Origin: Thalassolituus sp.
GTDB lineage: Bacteria > Pseudomonadota > Gammaproteobacteria > Pseudomonadales > Oceanobacteraceae
DNA: 37,856 nt
Assembly (NCBI GenBank): GCA_006212115.1
Contig: PDUK01000024.1
Location: forward strand, 1-37,856
Direction: 5' to 3'
Below the pieces are notes generated by a model. That model had not been told where the DNA came from. It made no database searches and saw only the letters and a list, made by a program, of their open reading frames with translations. Below are positions 30,680 through 37,856 of this stretch, piece after piece. Both the position numbers and the translations under genes were made by a program. Numbering within the stretch: the first letter of the stretch is position 1; every line of letters begins with the position of its first letter.

Positions 30680-31228
30680 ATGACTACGATTGTATCCGTA
30701 CGCCGCGGCGATGAAGTCGTCATTGGTGGCGACGGTCAGGTTTCCCTCGGCAACACAGTAATGAAGGGGAATGCCCGTAAGGTCCGTCGTTTGTACGACG
30801 GCAAAGTATTGGCTGGATTTGCGGGCGGTACCGCGGATGCCTTTACCTTATTTGAAAAATTTGAAGCCCAGCTGCAGCAACATGGTGGTCAACTAACCCG
30901 TGCCGCAGTAGAGCTGGCGAAAGAGTGGCGTTCAGACCGCGCTCTACGCAAGCTAGAGGCGATTCTGGCTGTGGCAGACCACACCGCGTCGCTGGTCATC
31001 ACTGGTAATGGCGATGTGTTGCAACCTGAGGACGATCTGATCGGTGTTGGCTCTGGCGGCAATTACGCATTGGCTTCCGCTCGTGCGTTGCTGGAAAACA
31101 CCGAGTTGAGCGCGCGGGATATCGTAGAGAAAAGCCTGAACATTGCTGGCGAAATTTGTGTCTTTACCAACACCAACCTGACCATTGAGACACTCAAAGA
31201 AGGCGACAACACCGGAGAACGCGCATGA
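30680..31228 (+). CDS. hslV: ATP-dependent protease subunit HslV (ClpQ)
   Basis: HslV is the proteolytic core of the bacterial proteasome-like HslUV complex. Removal of the initiator Met exposes catalytic Thr2 (M-T-T-I-V-S-V-R-R). [20 protein letters not shown] and [10 protein letters not shown] follow. The 182-residue length is normal. It is preceded by a sigma32 promoter and overlaps hslU by four bases (ATGA), giving coupled synthesis under heat shock. Confidence 0.97.
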   Translation: MTTIVSVRRGDEVVIGGDGQVSLGNTVMKGNARKVRRLYDGKVLAGFAGGTADAFTLFEKFEAQLQQHGGQLTRAAVELAKEWRSDRALRKLEAILAVADHTASLVITGNGDVLQPEDDLIGVGSGGNYALASARALLENTELSARDIVEKSLNIAGEICVFTNTNLTIETLKEGDNTGERA

Positions 31229-32568
31229 GCCAGATGACCCCAAGAGAAATTGTTCACGCGCTGGATCAGCATATTATTGGTCAGAATGACGCCAAGCGCT
31301 CAGTCGCCATTGCATTACGTAATCGCTGGCGCCGCATGCAGCTCGAGCCTGAGCTGCGAGAGGAAGTCACTCCGAAGAACATTCTGATGATCGGCCCGAC
31401 CGGTGTGGGTAAAACTGAAATTGCCCGTCGCTTGGCGAAGTTAGCCAACGCGCCTTTTATCAAGGTGGAAGCGACCAAATTCACCGAAGTGGGTTATGTG
31501 GGTAAAGACGTCGAATCCATCATTCGTGACCTGGTAGAAACGGGCATCAAGTTGCTGCGCGAACAGGAAATGAAAAAGGTCCAGACCCGCGCGGAAGAAC
31601 TGGCAGAAGAACGTATCCTGGATGTGCTGTTGCCGCCTGCGCGTACAACCACAAGCTGGGACACGACCGAAGAACCTAAGAAAGAAGACAGTTCTGCTCG
31701 TCAGGTGTTTCGCCGCAAACTGCGCAACGGTGATCTGGACGACAAAGAAATTGAAATCGAAGTGGCTCAGGTCAGCAGCGCCGGTGTTGAGATCATGACG
31801 CCTCCGGGCATGGAAGAGATGACCAGCCAGTTGCAGAACATGTTTGCAAACCTCGGCGGTGATAAGAAGTCGAAGCGCAAAATGAAAATCGCGGATGCGA
31901 TGAAGCAAATCCGCGACGAGGAAGCGGGCAACCTCCTGAACATGGAAGAACTGAAGGTTCGGGCATTGGAACTGGTAGAGCAGAACGGCATCGTCTTTAT
32001 CGACGAGATCGACAAAGTTTGTAAGCGTCAGGAAAGTGGTTCTGGTGGTGATGTATCGCGCGAAGGTGTACAGCGTGACCTGCTGCCTCTGATCGAGGGA
32101 TGCACGGTCAGCACCAAGCACGGCATGGTGAAGACAGACCACATTCTGTTTGTCGCTTCCGGTGCATTCCATCTTGCACGTCCGTCTGACCTTATTCCTG
32201 AGTTACAGGGTCGTCTGCCGATCCGGGTTGAGCTTCAAGCACTGACACCGCATGACTTTGAGCGCATCCTGACCGAGCCGAATGCCTCTTTAACGGTACA
32301 GTACAAAGCCTTGATGCAGACCGAAGGGTTGGATATCGATTTCACCGAAGACGGTATTAAACGTCTGGCGGAAATCGCGTATCAGGTTAACGAAAGCACA
32401 GAAAACATTGGTGCGCGTCGTTTGCATACCTTGATGGAACGCCTGTTAGAGAGCGTTTCGTTCGATGCAACTGACCTCAATGAAAAAGTCGTGATCGATG
32501 GTGTTTACGTGGACCAGAAGCTGGGCGCGCTTGCTCAGGATCAGGATCTGAGTAAGTTTATACTTTAA
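31225..32568 (+). CDS. hslU: ATP-dependent protease ATPase subunit HslU (ClpY)
   Basis: HslU unfolds substrates and feeds them to HslV. Walker A G-P-T-G-V-G-K-T (about residues 56-63), Walker [10 protein letters not shown], and the pore-loop region G-Y-V-G-K-D-V-E are visible. The inserted I-domain (about 110-245) contains the charged [11 protein letters not shown] stretch. The C-terminus D-L-S-K-F-I-L provides the tail that docks into HslV. 447 residues, normal length. Confidence 0.97.
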   Translation: MSQMTPREIVHALDQHIIGQNDAKRSVAIALRNRWRRMQLEPELREEVTPKNILMIGPTGVGKTEIARRLAKLANAPFIKVEATKFTEVGYVGKDVESIIRDLVETGIKLLREQEMKKVQTRAEELAEERILDVLLPPARTTTSWDTTEEPKKEDSSARQVFRRKLRNGDLDDKEIEIEVAQVSSAGVEIMTPPGMEEMTSQLQNMFANLGGDKKSKRKMKIADAMKQIRDEEAGNLLNMEELKVRALELVEQNGIVFIDEIDKVCKRQESGSGGDVSREGVQRDLLPLIEGCTVSTKHGMVKTDHILFVASGAFHLARPSDLIPELQGRLPIRVELQALTPHDFERILTEPNASLTVQYKALMQTEGLDIDFTEDGIKRLAEIAYQVNESTENIGARRLHTLMERLLESVSFDATDLNEKVVIDGVYVDQKLGALAQDQDLSKFIL

Positions 32569-32576
32569 GCCCGGTT

Positions 32577-32948
32577 ATGATTCCCGAAGCGATCAAGGTC
32601 AGAAAAAGTAGCCGCTGTGTCGTGTTAACCTACGATGCAGTGGAGTACGAGTTAAGCTTTGAGTTGTTGCGGGTCATGTCGCCCTCGGCGGAAGTCCGGG
32701 GGCACGGCGCGGGAAATGAAGTACTCCAGTACGGTAAGCGCGACGTAGGGCTCCTTAATCTCGAGCCTGTTGGCAACTATGCGCTCAAACTCACGTTTGA
32801 CGATGGTCACGACACGGGCATTTATAACTGGAGCTACTTGCATCACCTTTGCCTGAACCAAACCACCCTCTGGCAGGAATACCTGCAACGCCTCGAACAA
32901 TCAGGTAAGAGCCGTGAATCATCGGCCATTGCCTTCAAATCGCTGTAA
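32577..32948 (+). CDS. DUF971-family protein
   Basis: A 123-residue protein with the DUF971 pattern: I-x-V, the L-x-[VI]-x-[YF]-D strand, E-L-L-R-V-x-S-P-S-A-E-V-R-G-H-G, then V-G-x-Y-A-L-K-L-T-F-D-D-G-H-D-T-G-I-Y-x-W-x-Y-L. This is the same fold as the N-terminal domain of gamma-butyrobetaine hydroxylases. As a stand-alone gene it often follows hslVU in gammaproteobacteria and has been associated with iron-sulfur or metal metabolism, though its role is not firm. It starts nine bases after hslU and is probably co-transcribed. Confidence 0.88.
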   Translation: MIPEAIKVRKSSRCVVLTYDAVEYELSFELLRVMSPSAEVRGHGAGNEVLQYGKRDVGLLNLEPVGNYALKLTFDDGHDTGIYNWSYLHHLCLNQTTLWQEYLQRLEQSGKSRESSAIAFKSL

Positions 32949-33001
32949 CTCCGCGTCAGTACTGTATACTGGTTAAAAATTTTCCTTTCAGGAGTGATCG
33001 C

Positions 33002-35602
33002 TTGAGCGATACCAGAAAGCCTGCGGCCAAGAAAGGCGGCACCTTCAAAGATCCGAATGCAGCTGCTGAGGCTGAAAAATACGACAATCCGGTTGCCAGT
33101 CGTGATGCCCTCTTAATGGTGCTCGAAGACGCACCCAGTCCGCTGACACACCCAGAAGTCTGTGCCGTACTTGGCGAGACGGATGAAGAGCGGGTCGAAG
33201 CGGTACGTCGTCGCCTGATTGCTATGTGCCGTGATGGCCAGCTCTTGAGCAATCGCCGTAATCAGTTTATGCCGATGAAAAAGGTCGACCTGGAGCAGGG
33301 TGTTGTTATGGGGCACCGCGATGGCTTTGGATTTGTTCTGCGTGACAGCGGCGATGACATTTACCTGTCGAACCGTCAGATGCGTAAGGTCTTTCACGGC
33401 GACAAGGTGGCAGTGCAGATACTGGGGCTGGATCGTCGTGGTCGGCCGGAAGGTAAGATTGTTGAGGTTCTGCAGCGCAACACTCAGCAGATAGTCGGGC
33501 GATATTTTGAAGAATCAGGCGTAGGTATCCTCCAGCCTGATAATAAACGCATCCCCATGGAAGTCCTGATTCCGGCAGAGGGCCGCAATGGGGCAGAGCA
33601 TGGTCAGTTTTTGGTTGCGACCATCACCCGCCAGCCATCGCAGAAAGGTCTGCCAGTGGGTGAGGTGATCGAAGTGCTGGGTGAGCATCTGGCACCCGGA
33701 ATGGAAATCGATGTTGCGATCCGCAGTCACAGTATTCCGCACGAATGGCCGGAAGAAGTTGAGGCTGAGACGAAGAAAATCCCGGATCAGGTAAAAGCCG
33801 CAGATAAGAAGAACCGTATCGACTTACGTCACCTGCCGTTCGTCACCATTGATGGCGAAGACGCGCGTGACTTTGATGATGCCGTGTATTGCGAGCGCAA
33901 TAAGAACACCGGTGGCTGGCGTTTGTGGGTGGCGATTGCTGATGTCTCTCATTATGTGAAAGTTAAAGCACCGTTGGATAATGAAGCGCATCAGCGGGCC
34001 ACGTCAGTGTATTTCCCCGGCTTCGTTGTACCGATGTTGCCAGAGAAACTGTCGAATGGCTTATGCTCATTGAATCCTCATGTCGACCGCCTGACCATGG
34101 TGTGCGAGATGACGGTATCCAAGGCCGGGCGTATATCTGGCTACAAGTTTATGGAAGGGATTATCCATTCGCATGCGCGCCTGACGTACAACAAAGTCTG
34201 GGACATGATTAATCCGGATGCGGATCAGGAAGTGCAGAAGCAGTGGCGTGAACATTACGCAGACGTCGTCCCTCACGTCGATGAGCTGTATCGCCTGTTC
34301 CATATTTTACGTGAACAACGCGAAAACCGTGGCGCGATGGACTTTGATTCGGTTGAAACACGCATCGTGTTTGATGCTGAGCGTAAAATTCAGGAAATCG
34401 TGCCAACCGAGCGTAACCATGCACATATGTTGATTGAAGAATGCATGCTGGCTGCCAACGTTTGTGCAGCGGACTTCTTCACGCGTTACGACATTCCTGC
34501 GCTGTATCGGGTGCACAAAGGCCCAAGTGCGGAAAAGCTGGAAAACCTGGGTGCGTTTCTGGGGGAGATGGGCCTGACTATGCCAAATGGCAAAGAGCCC
34601 TCTCCGAAAGATTATCAGACCCTGCTTAGTCAGATTGAAAAACGCCCGGATTCACACCTGATTCAGACCGTATTATTACGTTCATTAAGTCAGGCGAAAT
34701 ACGAGCCAGAAAATGAAGGCCATTTTGGTCTGGCCTACAAAGCCTACACGCACTTTACCTCGCCTATTCGCCGTTATCCTGACTTGTTGGTACACCGAGG
34801 TATACGCAGTGTGATTCGCAGTGATCGCGAGTGTAAGCACGTACTTCGCGCCGAAGGCACGAAGAACATGGCTCAGCGTACGATTTACCCGTATGACCTC
34901 CAGGCGATGGTGAACATGGGTGAACATTGCTCCATGGCGGAGCGTCGTGCTGATGATGCAACCCGCGACGTGACCGATTTCCTCAAGTGTGAGTACATTC
35001 GGGATAAAGTGGGTGAGGATTTCGAAGGTGTGATTTCGGCGGTCACTGGTTTTGGTTTATTCGTTGAGTTGAAGAACGTCTATGTCGAAGGATTGGTTCA
35101 CGTCAGCACCCTACAGAATGATTACTATCAGTTTGACGCAACTAAGCACAGGCTGATTGGTGAGCGGACTCGCCGTAGCTTCCGTCTGGGTGACAATATC
35201 TGGGTGAAAGTAGTTGGTGTGGATCTCGATGACCGGAAGGTGGATTTCGAATTAACGACCGCTCCGATGAATGCCGGGCAGAGTGGAGCTCGTTCGCAAT
35301 CACTGGATATGCCTAAGCCTGCTCGCTTGCCACGAAAACGTGCGGCAGGCGACAAAAAAGGCATGACGAAAGAAGAATTACTGAATCCGGGAAAGAAAAA
35401 AACAGGAGCCGGTAAATCTTCTACTGCGAAAACCGCCAAGGCGGACAGTAAAAAAACGTCGAAAAAGAAGCCAAGTAAACGCCAGAAACTGAATGCGAAG
35501 AAAAGCGCAGGGGCTTCGGCTAAAGGCAGTTCGGCTAGAGGCAGCTCAGCTAAGAGCTCCGCTAAATCCAACACGAAAAAGAATCCACGTAAGAAAAAAT
35601 AA
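33002..35602 (+). CDS. rnr: Ribonuclease R, TTG start
   Basis: RNase R is a 3'-5' exoribonuclease that degrades structured RNA. The frame starts at TTG 33002 (MSDTRKPAAK), placed correctly behind AGGAG at 32991-32995; no in-frame ATG lies near. A helix-turn-helix region (about 30-95) is followed by cold-shock domains, then the RNB catalytic domain with R-D-F-D-D-A-V-Y-C at about 289-297 and T-H-F-T-S-P-I-R-R-Y-P-D-L. An S1 domain (about 640-730) follows, and then a long lysine/serine/alanine-rich tail (770-866) typical of RNase R. 866 residues. rlmB follows directly. Confidence 0.96.
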   Translation: MSDTRKPAAKKGGTFKDPNAAAEAEKYDNPVASRDALLMVLEDAPSPLTHPEVCAVLGETDEERVEAVRRRLIAMCRDGQLLSNRRNQFMPMKKVDLEQGVVMGHRDGFGFVLRDSGDDIYLSNRQMRKVFHGDKVAVQILGLDRRGRPEGKIVEVLQRNTQQIVGRYFEESGVGILQPDNKRIPMEVLIPAEGRNGAEHGQFLVATITRQPSQKGLPVGEVIEVLGEHLAPGMEIDVAIRSHSIPHEWPEEVEAETKKIPDQVKAADKKNRIDLRHLPFVTIDGEDARDFDDAVYCERNKNTGGWRLWVAIADVSHYVKVKAPLDNEAHQRATSVYFPGFVVPMLPEKLSNGLCSLNPHVDRLTMVCEMTVSKAGRISGYKFMEGIIHSHARLTYNKVWDMINPDADQEVQKQWREHYADVVPHVDELYRLFHILREQRENRGAMDFDSVETRIVFDAERKIQEIVPTERNHAHMLIEECMLAANVCAADFFTRYDIPALYRVHKGPSAEKLENLGAFLGEMGLTMPNGKEPSPKDYQTLLSQIEKRPDSHLIQTVLLRSLSQAKYEPENEGHFGLAYKAYTHFTSPIRRYPDLLVHRGIRSVIRSDRECKHVLRAEGTKNMAQRTIYPYDLQAMVNMGEHCSMAERRADDATRDVTDFLKCEYIRDKVGEDFEGVISAVTGFGLFVELKNVYVEGLVHVSTLQNDYYQFDATKHRLIGERTRRSFRLGDNIWVKVVGVDLDDRKVDFELTTAPMNAGQSGARSQSLDMPKPARLPRKRAAGDKKGMTKEELLNPGKKKTGAGKSSTAKTAKADSKKTSKKKPSKRQKLNAKKSAGASAKGSSARGSSAKSSAKSNTKKNPRKKK

Positions 35603-36337
35603 ATGAAGCTCGAATCTGTCTACGGCATCCATGCCGTTACAACACTGCTGCAGCGATCACCGGATCAGGTGGTGGAAGTCTGGGTCCAGAAAGGTCGGGT
35701 GGATGCGAAGATGCAGAAAATTCTGGATCTTGCGGAAGCCGAAGGCTTGTCGGTGATGGAAGCGGACAAGGGATTATTGAATCAAAAGGCTGAAGGCAAC
35801 CACCAGGGAATTGTCGCCCTGCGCAAGCCAGTGCAGGGCAAGTCCGAGAAGCACTTGCCCGAAATCCTCGACAATATCGACGGCGATCCTTTTGTGTTGA
35901 TTCTGGATGGTGTGACAGACCCCCACAATCTCGGCGCGGTGCTGCGTACTGCCGATGCGGCTGGCGTACACCTCGTGATTGCACCAAAAGACAAGTCCGC
36001 TCCACTGACCGCCGTCGCCGCCAAAGTGGCCTGTGGCGCGGCAGAAGCCGTGCCTTATATTCAGGTGACGAATCTGGCGCGCACTATGAAGGATCTGCAG
36101 GAACGCGGAATCTGGATTATCGGCACCGCCGGTGAAGCGACCACGACCATCTATCAGCAGGACTGCAAAGGCCCTCTTGCTCTGGTGATGGGCGCAGAGG
36201 GTCCGGGCATGCGTCGTCTGACCCGCGAGCACTGCGATCATCTCGTCAACATTCCCATGGCCGGTGAGGTCAGTTCATTGAATGTATCAGTCGCGACTGG
36301 CGTATGCCTGTTCGAAGCTGTGCGTCAACGCGGATAA
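35603..36337 (+). CDS. rlmB: 23S rRNA (guanosine-2251-2'-O)-methyltransferase RlmB
   Basis: RlmB methylates G2251 in the ribosomal peptidyl-transferase region. It is a SpoU/TrmH-type knotted methyltransferase. An N-terminal L30e-like substrate domain begins V-Y-G-I-H-A-V. The three family motifs are [24 protein letters not shown] and [11 protein letters not shown]. 244 residues, normal length. The ATG follows the rnr stop codon without a gap, the conserved rnr-rlmB pairing of gammaproteobacteria. Confidence 0.97.
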   Translation: MKLESVYGIHAVTTLLQRSPDQVVEVWVQKGRVDAKMQKILDLAEAEGLSVMEADKGLLNQKAEGNHQGIVALRKPVQGKSEKHLPEILDNIDGDPFVLILDGVTDPHNLGAVLRTADAAGVHLVIAPKDKSAPLTAVAAKVACGAAEAVPYIQVTNLARTMKDLQERGIWIIGTAGEATTTIYQQDCKGPLALVMGAEGPGMRRLTREHCDHLVNIPMAGEVSSLNVSVATGVCLFEAVRQRG

Positions 36338-36377
36338 AATACGGCCCAAGCAAGTGAATCAGTCAGGGAAAAATGAC

Positions 36378-37502
36378 ATGGACATTTACATGAGCTGGTG
36401 GACGGAACTCGTCGGCCAGGATTACGAGTGGTTCTGGAACGTCGGTATTGCATTGACGCTGACACTGATCGCCGGGTTGTTTTGGCGCATGTTGCGCAAA
36501 CGTCTGGTGCGTCTGGTTGCCAGTACCGAAAACCATTGGGATGACGTCGTCATTAACGCCATAGCGGTTCCGGTTAATTGGATGATCGTGGCGGTGGGGC
36601 TGACCTGGGCGGCGGATATTACCGCCGCGTATTACGATAAAGAAGTTCAGACCAGTATTTCTATCGTTCGGCAGTTATCTCTGATTATTCTCGCCGCATG
36701 GGCGATGTGGCGTTTAATCAACCGTGTCGAGGAGAAGCAACTCGAGGGCGGGATGGACCCGACGACCGTGCAGCTGGTCGGTAAGCTTGCCAAGCTGGCC
36801 GTAACTATTCTGATTATTCTGCCGGTATTTAAGTTGCTGGGGATATCAATCTCTGGGATTCTCGCCTTTGGCGGCATGGGTGGTCTGATTGTTGGTCTGG
36901 CAGCGAAAGATCTTCTGGCCAACTTTTTTGGCTCGCTCATCATCTATTTGGATAAACCATTTAAAGTCGGTGATTGGATTCGCTCGCCAGATCGCTCTAT
37001 TGAAGGCACAGTCGAGAGTATTGGCTTCCGGGTCACCCGTATCCGTACGTTTGATAAGCGTCCGCTGTATGTGCCCAATTCTGTATTCACCAGTATCTCT
37101 GTTGAGAACCCCTCACGTATGCTGAATCGTCGTATCTACGAGACTATTGGTGTTCGCTATCAGGATGCGCACACGGTACGCGGCATCATGGAAGAGATAC
37201 GCGAGATGTTGCGCCAGCATGAAGAGATCGATCAGGAACAGACGATCATAGTGAACTTCAATGCTTTTGGTGCATCCAGTCTGGATTTCTTTATCTACAC
37301 CTTCACTAAAACAACGAACTGGGTGCACTATCACGAGGTGAAGCAAGACGTATTGCTCAAGGTGATGGATATCATTCACGACCGGGGTGCGGACTGCGCC
37401 TTCCCGACACGAACACTGCATCTGGAAAGTATGCCCGCAGAACTCTCGGGTGGGAGCCTTGGTGGGCCGGGTGTTTCTGGACAAAGCGTCACACAAGGGT
37501 AA
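36378..37502 (+). CDS. MscS-family mechanosensitive channel, 374 aa
   Basis: The start is the ATG at 36378 behind AGGGAA; a longer open frame would overlap rlmB. Several hydrophobic segments precede the pore helix, which has the glycine/alanine pattern S-G-I-L-A-F-G-G-M-G-G-L-I-V-G-L-A-A-K-D (about residues 155-175). The beta domain contains K-P-F-K-V-G-D-W-I and G-T-V-E-S-I-G-F-R-V-T-R-I-R-T. It would release solutes when osmotic downshift stretches the inner membrane. It is larger than E. coli MscS (286) and closer to YbdG/YnaI-like members with extra N-terminal helices. Confidence 0.9.
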   Translation: MDIYMSWWTELVGQDYEWFWNVGIALTLTLIAGLFWRMLRKRLVRLVASTENHWDDVVINAIAVPVNWMIVAVGLTWAADITAAYYDKEVQTSISIVRQLSLIILAAWAMWRLINRVEEKQLEGGMDPTTVQLVGKLAKLAVTILIILPVFKLLGISISGILAFGGMGGLIVGLAAKDLLANFFGSLIIYLDKPFKVGDWIRSPDRSIEGTVESIGFRVTRIRTFDKRPLYVPNSVFTSISVENPSRMLNRRIYETIGVRYQDAHTVRGIMEEIREMLRQHEEIDQEQTIIVNFNAFGASSLDFFIYTFTKTTNWVHYHEVKQDVLLKVMDIIHDRGADCAFPTRTLHLESMPAELSGGSLGGPGVSGQSVTQG

Positions 37503-37564
37503 TCTGGCGCTGGCAGCCTTGTTGTGTGGCTCGAAAACAGCAAGAGTCTGATGGTATTGCAACG

Positions 37565-37579
37565 ATAGCGAATACCTAT
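37565..37579 (+). promoter_or_regulatory. OxyR-like operator upstream of ahpC
   Basis: ATAG, seven bases, CTAT (37565-37579) is the half-operator pattern of OxyR. The adjacent half-site positions are poorly matched. It sits about 90 bases before ahpC, whose homologues are OxyR-activated under peroxide stress. Confidence 0.6.
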
Positions 37580-37610
37580 CAGGTGAGTTGAAAAGATCAA
37601 TTTAACGCAT

Positions 37611-37636
37611 GGGGAGCATACTCGTAGTATGTCCCC
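37611..37636 (+). repeat. Hairpin in the ahpC leader
   Basis: GGGGAGCATACT and AGTATGTCCCC pair around a CGT loop with one mismatch. It lies 30 bases before the ahpC start, outside the ribosome-binding site. It may stabilise the mRNA or be an operator for another regulator. Confidence 0.55.
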
Positions 37637-37666
37637 GTTGAATCAAAAACCTAATGGAGAGACATC

Positions 37667-37856
37667 ATGATTGATACAGAAATCAAGCCGTTTAGCGCAA
37701 CCGCATTCAAAGACGGCGAGTTCGTTGACGTAACCGACGCAGACGTAAAAGGTAAGTGGGCGATCTTCTTCTTCTACCCAGCTGACTTCACGTTCGTTTG
37801 CCCAACTGAACTGGGTGACGTGGCTGACAAATACGAAGAACTGCAGAAGCTGGGCG
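37667..37856 (+). CDS. ahpC: Alkyl hydroperoxide reductase subunit C (partial, runs off window end)
   Basis: The visible 63 codons start [20 protein letters not shown] and include [17 protein letters not shown], the peroxidatic-cysteine motif of typical two-cysteine peroxiredoxins of the AhpC type. AhpC reduces hydrogen peroxide and organic hydroperoxides with electrons from AhpF. GGAGAG at 37655-37661 is a good ribosome-binding site. The gene continues beyond the window; an OxyR-like site precedes it. Confidence 0.93.
   Translation, partial: MIDTEIKPFSATAFKDGEFVDVTDADVKGKWAIFFFYPADFTFVCPTELGDVADKYEELQKLG

Noticed and set aside
31441-32172. A 243-codon minus-strand open frame opposite hslU
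   Set aside because: Shadow of the highly biased hslU coding strand; hslU is certain.
36282-36377. N-terminal extension of the MscS-type channel into rlmB
   Set aside because: It overlaps the RlmB C-terminus, and a proper ribosome-binding site precedes the ATG at 36378.
1-37856. CRISPR arrays, tRNA and rRNA genes
   Set aside because: I saw no regularly spaced direct repeats and no cloverleaf or rRNA-like sequence in the window.

Overview
The window joins two very different stretches of a gammaproteobacterial chromosome. The gene set fits a marine, Oceanospirillales-like organism: PriA, L31, SlyD, HslVU, RNase R and RlmB, a cobalamin-riboswitch B12 operon, a Fur-type iron promoter and an OxyR-type site at ahpC. 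I cannot name the genus from sequence alone.

Bases 1-9308 look like part of a mobile-integron (superintegron-type) cassette array. It is AT-rich, and its small unrelated genes almost all lie on the plus strand. Most are promoterless hypothetical genes of 50-135 codons. Several are separated by attC-like sites in which the gene's stop codon falls inside an R-Y-Y-Y-A-A-C box and a G-T-T-R-R-R-Y box follows 70-115 bases later. No integrase is present; the gene orientation puts intI/attI to the left of the window. The end of one IS3-family element (bases 1-93) and a decayed second copy (from 2813) interrupt the array, and both appear to sit inside attC sites. Two cassette genes carry clear single-base frameshifts. 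The stretches 5669-6356 and 7293-7800 are largely decayed. Five cassette proteins carry paired-cysteine, zinc-ribbon-like motifs.

Bases 9500-15375 hold a probable iron-regulated operon. A Fur-like box overlaps a sigma70-like promoter and is followed by four genes: a periplasmic DUF4198 protein, a lipoprotein with eight EF-hands made by an exact 139-residue duplication, an ApbE (FMN transferase)-DUF2271 fusion, and a TonB-dependent receptor, closed by a strong terminator. No obvious flavinylated partner for ApbE is encoded beside it. This is the best candidate for an under-described system in the window.

Bases 15500-22940 carry a lone NlpC/P60-like protein, priA (minus), rpmE with its own promoter and terminator, a membrane coiled-coil protein, and minus-strand genes for a metallo-beta-lactamase-fold hydrolase, an exported transglutaminase-like protein, an LPP20-like lipoprotein and slyD.

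Bases 23070-30561 are a cobalamin-riboswitch-led operon with mostly overlapping genes: btuD, btuC, cobT, cobS, cobU, cobQ, cobO and btuF. Together they import corrinoid, adenosylate it and build the nucleotide loop. A textbook heat-shock (sigma32) promoter then drives hslVU, followed by a DUF971 gene, rnr, rlmB, an MscS-type channel gene and, at the right edge, the start of ahpC behind an OxyR-like site.
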